From assembly GCA_030562195.1 (NCBI GenBank), contig CM060203.1, positions 14,078,534-14,142,533 on the forward strand: 64,000 bases of DNA. Direction: 5' to 3'. Positions 48,511 through 60,842 of this stretch are shown here, in pieces (positions within the stretch are counted from its first letter, which is position 1; every line of letters starts with the position of its first letter). The DNA is from Nipponacmea schrenckii. Taxonomy: Eukaryota; Mollusca; Gastropoda; Lottiidae. The notes under the pieces are model-generated. The model was not told where the DNA came from and did not search any database. It saw only the letters and a program-made list of their open reading frames with translations. The translations under genes and the position numbers were made by a program.

Positions 48511-50699
48511 CTGGAAATGATGTCATGAATATAATGTTGCACAAAACACCTTTAGATGAAAAGCATGACTTTGCATCACTAGGTATGTTTGACATTCAAT
48601 ATCTTATTAATGAATGACTCACTACGCGTGCAATTTTTAAAACATGTATTGAAACACGTCGCGAAGATCATGACCGTGCCAGACAAATTGAAATGGGATA
48701 GGCTGGTGACTTATTGACTCCCCCTTGTAGATTGGTTGTGTTTATGTTTTGAATCATCTTGGGATTAGCATAATTATATCTTGTGCTTGACTATTACATA
48801 AAATATATTATAATACAAAACAAAACCCCATTTATTACATAGTATAGGTTTTATAATAACCAAATCTACAAATATCTTAACATTAAACAGAAATATCTTC
48901 TTGTAACAGTAAGGGATGGAGTTTTTAAAACTCATAATACCCTTGAGAGAGCAAAATGAAATGACCTGCATTGAACATGATGAAATTACTTTAAAGTGAA
49001 AAAGAAGAATTAACATGAAGTTTTGCCAAAGCTATCAGCAAATAACCTATTCATTCAGCTTTATATTTGAGATATATAATTGCTCCAGCTTTTTACAAAC
49101 ATTTATAAAATATAATTACAATTTAAAACAAAAACCTGTGGATTTGTGTTTGATGAGAGAAAGGGATGATCACACAGCTCTCGTTTTTAATGATGAAGAT
49201 ACAATGTAAAGTTTTGGTCCACATAATTGTATTTGGAATGCTATCTTTTTAATAATTTTCAAAGAAAGGGAAAGAAATAAAAAAACAATTTTTCGATTGG
49301 TAAAGCTATCTAAAACAACAAGCTAAACTAAGATTATATAAATGCGATTCCTAATCATCATGAAACAAATTTTCATTTTTTCATTCAGTTTCAAATGTCA
49401 ATATGAATATCATTATGGTAAACAAAATCCTCATAAAAAGCATTATTGTCAATAAGACTTTAAGGAAAACTGCATCTTAGAATGAACATAAACTTTAAAT
49501 AGGCCAATATGAGCATATATTCATCAGTAGATTAACCTGCTGCCATAATTTCATAACTTCACTGATGATTATATACTCTTGAACTTAAACTTTATGTCCA
49601 AGAAAAGCAAATTACAAGGTATGAATTGTTTGTATCAAATATGAGTTCATTTAAACTATGATCTCCAATTGGTATGTGTCACTAACGATTCTTTCATTGA
49701 TAAATAGCAATAAAAGGGAATATTTTAGCTGAGCCCAGGGCAATAACTAAACAATATGCAAATCAAAGTTGTCTGACTCTGCATCAATATTCAATAACAA
49801 CAGAAGTTTCTCTTTTATTCGATGACTAGTAATTATTGTGTTCATATAACTGAACAGACAAACATTATGACAAACAGGGTAAAAGACAAATAGGTTTGCA
49901 TTATTTGCGGGCGTAAAAACACATTTAAATACTGAATCAATAATAATTAAGTATAAATATACCGGGATTCCCATAATGGTTAATTCGTTACATTATTAAT
50001 AATATACCTCTTATATACAATACTGTGACCATATAATATACAAAGAATAACAAACATCAGCGCTGTAACAATTAACTGAGGCAACAGTAGGTCTATCGGA
50101 AAGAATCGCTATATCGATATATTGTGGTAACACCTTGTACCGATATATCAATACCGATCTGTGTTTAACGATATTGCTGATATTTTGACCCTACTTTCAC
50201 TTTTAGAATGCCAGATCCTAATTGTGGTAATTCTGAAAACAATCTAAAACTTTTTGAATCAAGAATGGCATGGCATCCCGTATACATGTTGAATTTGGAG
50301 GAATTTTTACTTTGTTGAATAACGAAATGTTAGCCAATACAGATAAATATTACTCACACTACTACTTTTGTCTTCTCATTAAGTTTTAATAGAATAGTGT
50401 GAATAACCTAATTTCCTCACAAATTTAACAAACTATAAACTCAACCACATTTTGCAGTATATCGCAATGCCTATTGCAATACAGGGAGATGAATTGTAAT
50501 TTATTGCAGAAATACGCAGCCCTAGGCGATTGTGATTTAAATACTCTTTTGCTTTCTCAGCTGTTTTTAGAATCTGCCAGTTGTAGGCATCTGTCCTCCA
50601 TAGGGTTTTAATTTTGGAAAAACACTTCCAATAGTAACTTCATTCTGTCTTCTTGTAATGGGGTGAAGAAACACTGTGTGACCTTAATAAACATTACAC

Positions 50700-50910
50700 C
50701 ACATATCTGATAACAGCTTCATCATGATTGAATATCAGCTACATCAAGTTTAAAATAAAGCTTCATCATGATTAAATATCAGCTACATCAAGCTTCATCA
50801 AGCTTTGGATAAAACTTCAACAAGTTTTGGATAACAGCTTCATCAAGTTTCAGACATCTTCATCAAGTTTCAGATAACAGCTTTAGTAAGTTTCAGTTAA
50901 CAGCATCATG
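50700..50910. repeat. Degenerate short tandem repeat in the PLEKHA8 3' UTR
   Basis: The words CTTCATCAAGTTT, GGATAAAACTTCAACAAG and CAGATAACAG recur about seven times with irregular ~20-45 bp spacing. The tract begins just downstream (minus strand) of the PLEKHA8 stop at 50919, so it should be transcribed in the 3' UTR. Confidence 0.7.
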
Positions 50911-50918
50911 TTCATCAT

Positions 50919-53900
50919 CTATATTGGATCTTCGTTATTTAAATCATTGTCCTTATAAAACTGGTGAATAACTTGAATAGTTTGGTTCAGGTTTTTCACA
51001 TAATTTTCAATATCTTCTTGTAAAGAATGGATAAATATTGGACTTTTGATGTCACAATCAGTTACAGTCAAATGGCTGAGAAAATCGTCACGATAGGGTA
51101 AAGCTTTCACAGCAACCTGAAAACAGTAATCACAATAATAGATTTACAAAATACAAAGTGACAAATTAAGTTTTTAGTTCTTCAATCAAATCCTTAAGAG
51201 TCTGAAATATAACATTTATGTGGTAGTGGCTACTTGCCTCGCTTTCAGACAGTCCACACACCAAAATAATATTTGTTTTATTGCACATTAAATAGTTAGT
51301 CAATTATTCTGCTGTAGTTTTTAGCTCTTTATCAGCCCTTTTGGGCTCTTATGGACAAAATCTAAATATAAATCAATAAACTTACAGCAAATATTCCTCG
51401 AACAACCCACCCATGGTAGGGTTTTAATGTTCTATCATAAGCTCCATACGCACATTTTCCTAGGTCCATTTCCCCACTGTTCACTTCTCTTAAAATTTCA
51501 CGGATGAATTCCAAACCTCTGAAAATACATGCAGTGAAATCGAGTTTTACAACCCACTTACTTGGTTCTTACTGGATCAATGAAATGAAATGGAGTCATA
51601 CAACCTACTTGCTTGGTTCTGATTGGGTCAATGAAATGAAATGGAGTCATACAACCCACTTGCTTGGTTCTGATTGGGTCAATGAAATGAAATGGAGTCT
51701 TACAACCTACTTGCTTGGTTCTGATTGGGTCAATGAAATGAAATGGAGTCATACAACCTACTTGCTTGGTTCTGATTGGGTCAATGAAATGAAATGGAGT
51801 CATACAACACACTAGCTTAGTCCTTATGCATCAATAAATTGAAATGGGGTTTACATCATTTTTTTTATCCTGACTGACTATTTAGATTTTCTGCCAATAA
51901 TCTACAGTTATTACAGGACCCCTTAAAAATAAGTCATTATCCCTGAACAAAACTAACATTATTACCTATTTAACCACAATATAGCGACGGTGGCTGAATT
52001 TGAACTAGTGTGTTGATTAGCTTTCATTTCATTACGCACCATTCTTTGTAAGGTCGTAAACTCTTCAGGTTTAGAGGAATATTTTTGTCGTATTTTCTGA
52101 AATGATATAATAAACTTAGCCCATCTTAATAAAATGATTCAGGGTTATTTCAATAATTCCTTAGTTTTGAGTGTTTTCCAGATTTTACATGGATTCCATT
52201 ACTTTTTGACACCAGGAAAGTCCACTGATAAATATATACTCATATTGACCATTCTTGAGAGCTTTTGAATTTGACATTGAATTTAATGTCAATTCTAAGA
52301 CGCTTTATCACTATAAATTGATGAGGATTTCAATTTGGATTCATTGAAGAACTATTTTGCTCAACATCTTTGTATTTCACTAAAATAAGTACCGTGTTGA
52401 TAGAAAAGCAGGTTTATTTAACATAAAGTCACATCGACAAGAACTGCTACTTACTCGAATATTTCCAGTAAAATCCATTTTAACAGGGGCAAACGCTGTA
52501 CTATTTAATTTATCTAATAAACAAATAAGGAATAAATATAACAATCTATCCCATAATATTTTGATCTATTCATTCCATACATCATTATTATACATCTATC
52601 ATATAAACAATAAAGATAACATTTGATGTCTGTCATTTTGACAGTGTTCTGGTTTTTTAAGCTTGAAAAAAGTTATACTGAGCACGATGCCTTAAACATT
52701 TTAAAAAATAAACATACCAAATAAGGGTAGAATATTGTGACAGGCTTCAAGAAATACTGAAACTATAATACCATCTGGACTCATTATGTCTTCCGGGGTA
52801 AAACTGAAAAAATTTCATTGCCATGCAGTCCATGCAGTGTGAGATGGAAGTGAAGCATCATTCCAAGAGCTATTCCAATATTCTCAGAGCTATTCCTGAT
52901 ATTAAACTGTTAATGCTTGCTTGCTAACCTGAGGGTCCAAGATCTGATCCCATCAAAGATGAACTTTTGGATTTTTCAACCCAGTTTCCTATGGCAGGGA
53001 TGCAGATTGGTAGGGCTGACACAAAAAAAACGTCTAGTCGTTTGGTTGGGACAATATAATGGGCCCTGTGTGCTACAGGCTGTGCATGTTAAAGATCCCT
53101 CAACGGTTGGAAATTGCAAAATGAGTACGCTAATGCCACTATCCGGGGAAAATTCCCCTCATTTCCAATCTTAGCTTATTACCCCATCCTCTTATTCTTC
53201 CTCAACTTTACAATCATATCATCAAGCAGACCATAATCAAACTCAAAATGGCAACTGAAATGTTATCATTGTTTGAGAGAATTCAGACCCACAATATTTA
53301 ATGTCCTAGTAAATCAATTGAAAACAATTTACTCATTATGTTACCTTTGGTTTAAAGACGAAAAAAATGTAGGGATTTTGGAATCGATGGCATCTTGGAA
53401 ATCTTCTGGTGAATCGAGATCTTCAGAGCTGAGCGTCTGTTTGGATGTCGAGGACTGGACAATGTTATCTACCTTGGTGACCACAATTTCAACTGGCTGT
53501 TCAGGAATGGCATCTTCTTCCTTTAACAACGGACGATTTCTAACTGGTATGTTCATGGAATGTTCAGGACCCGGTGTATCAGAATGAGAACTGTCTGAAT
53601 GTGTGCGTTGCCGTGGAGATGGATTTGGTATTATACCCTCGGTAGAACTGGATGATGATCGTCTATTAGACATTTGTCTGAAATTCCAAAGAGTAATCAA
53701 AAAGAACTTTATTCAAAGTAAAAATTATTTATTTATTAAACCCTCAACAGATATTTGCAAGGATTACAGTAATCTGATGATTCATTAGAATTTCCCCCAT
53801 TACACATTACAGGAGCAGATGATAGAATGACAATACTCCAGTTCGTTTAAAAAAATTAAAAAATGTACTAACTTTTCAACCGAGTTGGCTCGAGATACTT

Positions 53901-56900
53901 GTGACTTGTTGGAACTGCTCTAAAAATAGAAGTAATTACTTTGACTCTTTTGTGTGAAATATTTCTAATATCAAGGAAAAACAGCCTAATATGCTTTCTA
54001 CATTATTAAATTGAATTTTACCCTTTTCCTATCAAATTAAACATGATATATAAACATCAAATACATAATCACTTTTGCACAATATTTTTATCAATATGTA
54101 TCATCATAATCATCTATAGGAAAATGATAATTACTGACCCTCTTGATGCGTCCATGAGCAGGAGATAAGGGAATGGCTGAATCCATAATGTGTTGATGGG
54201 GCATTTCATAGACTGGCATAGTACTGACTAAATTCATACAGTCTTCTAATGTCTGGATAAATGTGTCACAAGTAGCCCCTAACAGATGAGACGCTTCGGT
54301 TAGTTTCTGAAAAAAAGAGAAAAATTCTTGTAATATAATGTGTTGGAGTGAAAATTAGCCAGGGTAGCAACAAATGCATACTATTTTCAACTAATTCTTA
54401 TTCTATATATAAAAAATATAAAAAAAGTAAAAATAAAATATCTGTCAATCAAATGCCAAAACCCACCTCTTGATTGATAGTACCGCCCTCTGCTGTTCCA
54501 ATTTCTTTTACGCTGTGGACCTGTTGCATCATTAAATCACAGTATAGACGTAGTTCTGATTTCTTGGATTTGATAATGTCTGGAGACATTTCTCCTAAAA
54601 ATATATAAAGACAATTGGCAACATTCAATCATAATGCTAATGACATTTTTTTTTGTGTATTTTCCAGAATTCAAAAGCCAATAGTTGACAGACGTACTAA
54701 ATCTACTAAAAAATGTGGTAAGCCATGTAACTCTCTGAAAAGAGTTCTTTACAAATCTATAATTGTTAAAAAAAAAAACTATTATGAACTATGTGAACTC
54801 TATAACAGTATTGCCAGGTTAAAAACCAGATGACAAATTGAAGATATTTCGTATGTGAATTCTGACTCAAATTTGATGATAAATTTTGTTTGTGATATTC
54901 AAATCTCAAATTGAACCCTTCAAAGGCATGGCATCTCCTTATAATTTTTTCTGCAAAAAGCTTCAAACTTGCCTTTGATTTCTATTGAAACAGCCTCTTC
55001 GAGTTCAACAGAAACATATTTATCATCTTGACAAGCTTGATTACAATCTGACAATCCTTGGTCAACATAATTTTTTGTAGTTGTATCAGTTTTCATTGAC
55101 TCTTCAGCGAAAATAGTTTCACTTTCAGCCATTTTGATCTGTTTTGAATCTTCATTACAATTATTATCTGGATGATTTTTGGAGCTTGATACCACTTTTA
55201 TTTGACCGTCTGTTTCTCCTTTAAACAAGTCTGGTTGCTTGTCTCTTTTATTATTTGAACAGGTTTCTTCATTGTTGATTTTGGAAAATGGAGTTACCTC
55301 CGTCTTTCCATCAAGAACATTAGATGGACTTGCTTCCACTTTATTTTCAGTTCTGCAACATTCCAACTTTGATTCTTCATCAGTAGTATTTTCAGACTTA
55401 GCCCCATTATCATCTGCACCCATTTCTGAACATGGAGTCACCTTCATCTGTCCACCATCAGCATTATCTGAGTTGTCTTGTCTTTTGATTGTGGTTAGCT
55501 TTGAATCTGTATCCCTGTCACTATCCGTACTTCTTTCAATCTTTGTTTCTTCATTATGTATTCTTTCAGACTTGGCCTTTTTATCTTCTGTTTCAGATAT
55601 CAACTGTGTCACACAAGCATCAGAGATTATATCCCACTGACTCAAATCTGTTTGTTCGTCCCCAAAAATTCCCAAATTTACATTTTCTGTTGTTGAAGTT
55701 TGCTGTGTTTCTTCACATCTGTTTCCACTACTGCAACTCATGATGTGTTCTAACTATTAACTTCTCCTGATACCACTCAGCAACTGTGCACTCAACTTTG
55801 AGCATTAATAAGGCACAATAACAGTTATTTTGAAAAAGATATTTTTTGCCTTGAACTGAACTCCACTGATGTCACTCTGAGATTGGCTTTGTCAATTCAC
55901 TTACTGAACCCTACAGACATTACAACTGTTTTTAGTTATTTTTCTGTCTAATTCTAGATTTTATCCTTTCACAAACTTTGTTGTCTTTCTGCACCTTGAT
56001 ATCACTCCTCGTCTTTTTGACAACTTTTTTCTATTTCAGTTTAAATTTCCAATAGTTGATACAATAATACTTGTACTTTTTCTCAATATTTACAAGTGTT
56101 TTTGACTTTCATACAACTATGTTGCACTGTAAAATTCACCAACAAATGCAAACATCTGCGTATTGTACTATACATATACAGACATAGTAACAATCTACAA
56201 TTATATATATTGTTTGCTCACAGCAAATTATCGATGAAAGTTTGTTTTGCCCTTTTCCTCCTTTTACAATCTTGTCATTTGTTGACTGTTTCATTCTTCA
56301 CTATTTCCTTTCTATATTTTGTATTTAAACAATGGTTTTGAATATAACATAGATTTTTAGCCTTTTAGAACCAACTCTTCATAACAGTATGGTTTACAAT
56401 ACTTTCAAGGGAGCCATGGTAGCTCAGTGGGTTAGAGGCTGACATGGAAAAGGTATCTAGATGTTCAATGAACAGAGGCCTAGGCTGTGCATGTTAAAGA
56501 TCCCTTGACAGTTGGAAATTGCTGATGTCCTGGCAAAATTTCTGATATTTACACCCTACATGGCATAGCACGTCTTCATTAGCCCAATAAGTGCAGGAGA
56601 GTAAGAAATAACTCCATTCATTTCATCTCATTTTTCAATACTCTCAAGCTTTACATTATATGGCAACTACATTGTCACCAATAAAATTTACCTTGTGACT
56701 ATATAACTGTGACTTAGTTGCATGTGACCATATTACTAAGACCTTTGTACTTTGTTTACTCTTACTAAAGTACCACCTAGTCAATTAGCTTGTGCAGACA
56801 ATGGCATATTAAACCAACCCCAAACTTAATTGAATTATAATTAATGAGTGGGACTTTAAATTAGTGATAATTAAAAACAATTAGTGTTGGTGAATTAATT

Positions 56901-58832
56901 TAAGTTGTTATCAATATAACAAGTTAGAAAAAGTCATAATCAATGAATTTTAAAATGGGAGGGGCAGAGAAAACTGACTGAAACACTTCAAATCACTCTA
57001 CTTCGGATTTGCCAATCTGATATCCCATTTAGAGAGTCCCCATAGAGTTAATGTATAATTTTGGGTAATTACGATAGGTTTGTCAACTTTGTATCCCTCT
57101 CAAAGAGTTCACATGAGTACTTTCTATACTATGAATAATGAAAAAAAAAAATTGTAATATCTTTTTCTTCCATTGAGAATATCTTACCTGATTCAGGTCT
57201 ATTTTGTGAACTGTTAAATGCTGCCTTTGAGGAACCAAGTGCAACTAACCATTCTTGGCGTTCCTGATAGTTTGCAGCTTTCACATAATATCTCTGTTCT
57301 CCAGGAATTATTAGGTCCAGTCTTGTACTGTCTGAATGATGAACTGAAATGGAGTTTTATATTTTTTTAGTTATTAGCGAACTTATTGACTTGACCTGCT
57401 CATAATGCAGAAAAAATATAAAATATTACAGTTAGTATTGGCCATTGAAGTTGACCTTCTAAAATTCATGTAGGAAAACGAAAGGAAGCTCAGTAGTGAA
57501 ATTAATTGAACAAATGAGAAATCAATAACCATAAAAAATTAAAAGAATACTGAGTCTTAGAATGATCAACATTTTAAACTTGGTTAATCAGCGAATATTA
57601 TATTCATTGGTAAATTCTATAACTTTATGACACCAGGTAAATTTCATTGACAAATATATATCCATATTGACCATTTTTGAGAACTTAGATTTAATGTCTA
57701 AGCTTATTCTAAGACCCAGTATACCATACCATATTCTTTTAAAGTACCATCATGGATTTTCCTGGTACCATACAGTACCTGAGTTAAATACAAAACAAAA
57801 TATTCAAGAGTGAAGATAAACAAACCTGAGATGTCACAAGCTGACATTTTAATGGATCCTTTACACCCATTGTTAACATCTTCTTGTGATTTATAATATG
57901 ATAAAATACCATTATCGAGTACGAACCAACGGGGCTGCCAACCTGCAAAGTTTTAATAGAATGTAACAGTTAAAATTGATAAAATCATCTCGATATTTCT
58001 TTGAATCAGTATCAGGTCATAGAACTCAATTTCAGCTGTTCATTTCACTTTGCAGAATTAAAATTTAAAGTTGCTTATTGAAAATCACTATTAAAATTTT
58101 TATATACCGGTATGTCAAAAACCTGTTATTTCTAATTCTGGAATGTGGTAGCTGTAGCTAAGTAAGGCAGAGTTTTAAGATCATGGACCTATCGTACACA
58201 TCATTTTTTGTGTAGCCTATATACATACATTAGAGAAGTCAAATTTTCTCATCATTCCAGTTGACCCAGTTAGTTCTATTTTCCAGATCTAAAAGGATGA
58301 TCTAAGAAAGAGCATGCCTATTTTCCTATTTGGGAAAAAGCTTAAAAACTCTGGTATTTATTCACAGTCAATTGTAATTTTTGTAGTTTTCCTTATATAG
58401 GCCTACTTATTGTATTAAAATAACTAATGGCCTAATTCTTGTAGGCCTATACCTCTCATCATGCTTAGTCGATTATTCGAAGCAGGCCAACTGAGGTCAT
58501 TTGAAAGAGACAACTTTGAACAGTCAGCAAAGATACAAGGTTTCAAAGAGCTGATTAATTGTCAAGTCATGCTGGATCACGTCATTTTTCATTGACCCAG
58601 TGAAGCAACAAGCATCCGTGTTTCGCAAAAAATGTAAACAAACCAGCATTTTGTAATAAAACAAATTTTTTAAGAATACCAGTCGATTGGAAATCAAAAT
58701 TCTGTTATCAACAAAAAGAAACCTTGCTGCTGCAACAATCTGGATCATCGACAAAATGTCTGAAACAGAGAAATTCATAAAATATTGTCTACCTGACAGA
58801 TAGTTTGTCCACTTCCACAAAACACCTTCCAT
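50919..58832 (-). CDS. PLEKHA8: PLEKHA8/FAPP2, PH + GLTP glycolipid transfer protein, 12 exons, 531 aa
   Basis: FAPP2 binds PI4P at the trans-Golgi through its PH domain and moves glucosylceramide through its GLTP domain. Exons in transcript order: 58793-58832, 57826-57942, 57188-57343, 54467-54594, 54139-54306, 53873-53919, 53345-53677, 52718-52803, 52455-52513, 51966-52096, 51386-51518, 50919-51116; 1596 nt in one frame. The start has A at -3 and G at +4. The N-terminus [20 protein letters not shown] is nearly the vertebrate FAPP PH start, including Arg18. The middle (~105-330) has the FAPP coiled region ([17 protein letters not shown]) and a Ser-rich linker ([10 protein letters not shown]). 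GLTP spans ~330-525 with glycolipid-site residues D372, N376, K379, W419 and H457 in place. Having a GLTP domain makes it PLEKHA8-like rather than PLEKHA3 (FAPP1). Confidence 0.95.
51536..51830. repeat. 51-bp tandem repeat (5-6 copies) in PLEKHA8 intron 10
   Basis: The unit contains GAAATGGAGTCATACAACC and TGCTTGGTTCTGATTGGGTC; TGGAGTC recurs at 51591, 51642 and 51693. The unit head resembles the GAAATGGAGTTTTAC repeat family, so it seems to be an amplified piece of it. A 51-bp period gives 17-codon open repeats on both strands, which are not evidence of a protein. Confidence 0.92.
52185..52310. repeat. TCTTAGAAT-family repeat in PLEKHA8 intron 9
   Basis: TTTGACACCAGGAAAGTCCA, ATATACTCATATTGACCATTCTTGAGAGC and TGTCAATTCTAAGAC match the right half of the complete copy at 57544-57725. 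Confidence 0.65.
52905..53180 (+). repeat. SINE-like element in PLEKHA8 intron 7
   Basis: Carries a tRNA B-box-like stretch (GGGTCCAAGATCTGATCCC), then ACTTTTGGATTTTTCAACCC, GTGCTACAGGCTGTGCATG, TTAAAGATCCCTCAACGG and TTGGAAATTGC. Shares its tail with 56409-56610 and 27035-27170. Probably a tRNA-derived SINE; the A-box end is eroded here. Confidence 0.6.
54973..55749 (-). CDS. Alternative PLEKHA8 exon candidate: acidic 256-259 residue module with GC-AG donor
   Basis: A long open stretch inside PLEKHA8 intron 3. Translation from ATG 55741 gives [16 protein letters not shown] onward: 256 codons rich in Asp/Glu/Ser/Thr/Lys, with no recognisable domain and no stop to 54973. It ends ATCAAAG|GCAAGT, a strong GC-type donor, in phase 1. 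The next PLEKHA8 exon (54467-54594) also enters in phase 1. Used as a first exon it gives a 683-aa protein lacking the PH domain but keeping the linker and GLTP. Starting at a weak acceptor (TTAG at 55750-55753, poor pyrimidine tract) it is a 777-nt symmetric phase-1 cassette adding 259 residues. An in-frame TAG 15 nt upstream of the ATG fits the first-exon reading. No family was recognised. Confidence 0.6.
56409..56615 (+). repeat. SINE-like element with tRNA A-box head, in PLEKHA8 intron 3
   Basis: Begins GGGAGCCATGGTAGCTCAGT GGGTTAGAGG, with an RNA polymerase III A-box-like TAGCTCAGTGGG. Continues with GGCTGTGCATGTTAAAGATC, ACAGTTGGAAATTGC and a tail ending CATTTCATC. It lies upstream of the alternative exon candidate. 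Confidence 0.65.
57188..58832 (-). other. PLEKHA8: PLEKHA8 exons 1-3: PH domain
   Basis: Three exons (58793-58832, 57826-57942, 57188-57343), all ending in phase 1, encode residues 1-104. Visible are [20 protein letters not shown], the [20 protein letters not shown] strand pair and [17 protein letters not shown], the C-terminal helix with its invariant Trp. The block ends exactly where the alternative exon candidate could join. Confidence 0.94.
57544..57725. mobile_element. 182-bp MITE with ATACTGRGTCTTAGAAT inverted ends, PLEKHA8 intron 2
   Basis: Left end GAATACTGAGTCTTAGAATG; the right end reverse-complemented reads GGTATACTGGGTCTTAGAAT. The internal palindrome includes ATTCATTGGTAAATTCTATAAC and its partner GACACCAGGTAAATTTCATTG. 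This is the most complete member of the family in the window. Confidence 0.7.
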
Positions 58833-60842
58833 CTTTGTTTACGTCAACACGCAGAGCTAGCCAAATTTATGATATAGTTTCGTATTTTGTGTTAAAATGC
58901 AACAGATCTCGGGATTTTCTCTGAATTTTCAACATCATTGCACACTGAAACATGTTTAAAGTACAATTTTAATTATTGGAAAAAGATGCGAAACTTAAGC
59001 AATTTCAGACCACGTCTAATTTCTCTTTTGTCAAAAAGAGGGAGGGGCGGAAAGGAACAAACAAGTAACTCATTTGCAATCTGTTTAAAAAAATTAAATT
59101 ATTTTATAAGCCCTATTTCAGAAACTCCGTGGCCAACAAAAACCACCCAAAATTTCATTAAAAAGGTTGAAATTAAGGGAAAATTGTGAAAAAAAAGAAA
59201 ACGTCGTACGCCTTGAGCTGGAATGCTGTTTTGAATTACTTCAGATGCAGCCGAATCAAACACAAGTTTAACAAATTTCTCAACCCTAGCACACAATTGT
59301 TTCTTTGGTATCAAATATGCGAAGAAATTCATTTAGATTTCTAAAACTGTCTAATTTAGTTGTAAATTTACTAAAAAGATATTAGTAAAACCTTAATATT
59401 TCTTAATTTTATCTATTTAATTACCCCTTATATTTCGTCTATGAGTGCTATATTTAGTTAGAGCTTGATGAATTATCTATTATAGTCACAGGTCAAATAA
59501 ACGATCTTCTCGGTGGACCAAAAATTATATGTTTTCGTCAAATAAACAATACCATCTTGTACATAAAAGAGATTGCTGGCTTAACTCATAGAAGTAGGGG
59601 TTCACATCTGTTGAAATATCTTTTAAGAGTCCCAATCCTGAATCAGAGGCTCGCAAATCAACACTAAGTTTCGCGCGAGCGACAAAGACGCCAGCACAAG
59701 GCACCTATGGCATCCCGATTTATACTAAATGAAAAGCCCCAAAATCTGAAATAAAGTTCAATTTCAGACATCACATTCCAAATCCTGACAAACGTTTATT
59801 CAAAAATGGCATGTAAAAACCATTTGCGAGGCGATAACTTCCTCGAAATGCCCCACATGCTTAACTTGAACAGGCTGCTTCTCTGTGTTTTACATGTAAC
59901 TTTAACTCTACCAAGTTTGAAGTATGGACAAATATAAGGGAGGCCTAATGGAATAACTACTACAATGACATTTTACAAGCAATTTCTACTAATTTCATCA
60001 ACCACATCACAATATAGCACGACGAGGAAAGCATATATAACAGGTTCAAAGGTCAAATCGTAATTATTCCATACTCAGTTCTAATTCGTTTTTTTGGGGC
60101 CCGATATGGGTTGACCGACAAATTTTCCTAATAAAAGTTCCATAAAGGGATATTGCATTTTAGAATGGACATCAGTTCTCAGAAATGGTCAATTTAAGTA
60201 TATATTCACCAGTGAGCTTACCTAGTGAAATAAAGTAACATAATCCCTGTAAAATATGGAAACCACAAAAACGGACCGAGATCATTTGCGATGTTACGGC
60301 CACCTATGGTCGTCTGTAAACGCACAGAAAAACGCAAAAAAGATCATTTAAACTACAATTATTCTTAAAGGTCTCCATCACCCGGCGACATAGGGGACCA
60401 AACTGCGTTCCCAGGGCGCTTTTCTAATAAAATCAGTTTAGTTTTGTGAATTTTGGAGATGCGACAACTCTAAAGTAACCTTCATGCTTATGGCGTCCTT
60501 ACTGGGCTACTATGCGGCGACGGACAATAAATTATTATTAGTTCAGATAGGGATCGACTAAATTTTACTTAAAGGCAAGACTCGCTATGCTTGCAGAATT
60601 CCCTCCCGAAAATATTAATCCAGAAAGTCCTCATAAGATAAAGCTACATTAATTATTGAGGAATCCTTAATTTGTCCAATCAAATCAATTTCTCCAAGTT
60701 TTAAAGCTGAGAATTTCCCTGATAGAACCTCTCCATCCAATAAGCGCCAAACGACTGTCGTCCACATCTACATCACGTGACTTATCACTTGCCTCCCAAC
60801 CCAGAAATTCGATCTTCAGAGAAATTTAAAGCGGTCAAATTT
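58833..60842. other. PLEKHA8 5' flank and gene-free DNA
   Basis: Contains the presumed PLEKHA8 promoter and 5' UTR (not delimited) and, further right, a TTTTAGAATGGACATCAG member of the TCTTAGAAT repeat family at about 60145-60240. CpG is less depleted here than in the spacers. Confidence 0.5.

Larger units (their letters stand above)
47712..50918. other. Spacer between the foldback element and PLEKHA8
   Basis: Holds the possible terminal exon at 48466-48510 and a TCTTAGAATGAACATAAA repeat at about 49455-49605. Also here are a possible decayed hAT-type remnant at about 50091-50528 (ATATCGATATATTG and CGATATATCAATACCG, ending GCAGCCCTAG) and the degenerate CTTCATCAAGTTTCAGATAA repeats at 50700-50910. 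On the plus strand short protein-like frames lie at 48540-48710. Confidence 0.5.
50919..52803 (-). other. PLEKHA8: PLEKHA8 exons 8-12: GLTP domain
   Basis: Five exons encode residues ~330-531. Key stretches are [19 protein letters not shown] (D372, N376, K379 by analogy with GLTP Asp48, Asn52, Lys55), [18 protein letters not shown] (W419, GLTP Trp96) and [20 protein letters not shown] (H457, GLTP His140). No lipid-site residue is substituted, so transfer activity is expected. Confidence 0.93.

Noticed and set aside
50091..50528. Firm call of a hAT MITE
   Set aside because: ATATCGATAT-type palindromes and a GCAGCCCTAG end are present, but the left end does not match and no 8-bp duplication was found; mentioned only as a possible remnant.
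51504..51830. Repetitive open frames on both strands with 17-residue repeats
   Set aside because: They arise because the 51-bp intronic repeat is a multiple of three; the region lies inside PLEKHA8 intron 10, with composition unlike a protein.
55239..55743. Plus-strand frames opposite the alternative PLEKHA8 exon
   Set aside because: Mirror of the Asp/Glu/Ser-rich minus frame (hydrophobic Leu/Ser-rich translation); no splice or family support.
59099..59332. Minus-strand 77-codon frame (MNFFAYLIPKKQLCARVEKF...)
   Set aside because: The first half looks somewhat coding, but no clear donor, no neighbouring exon and no family match; left unannotated.
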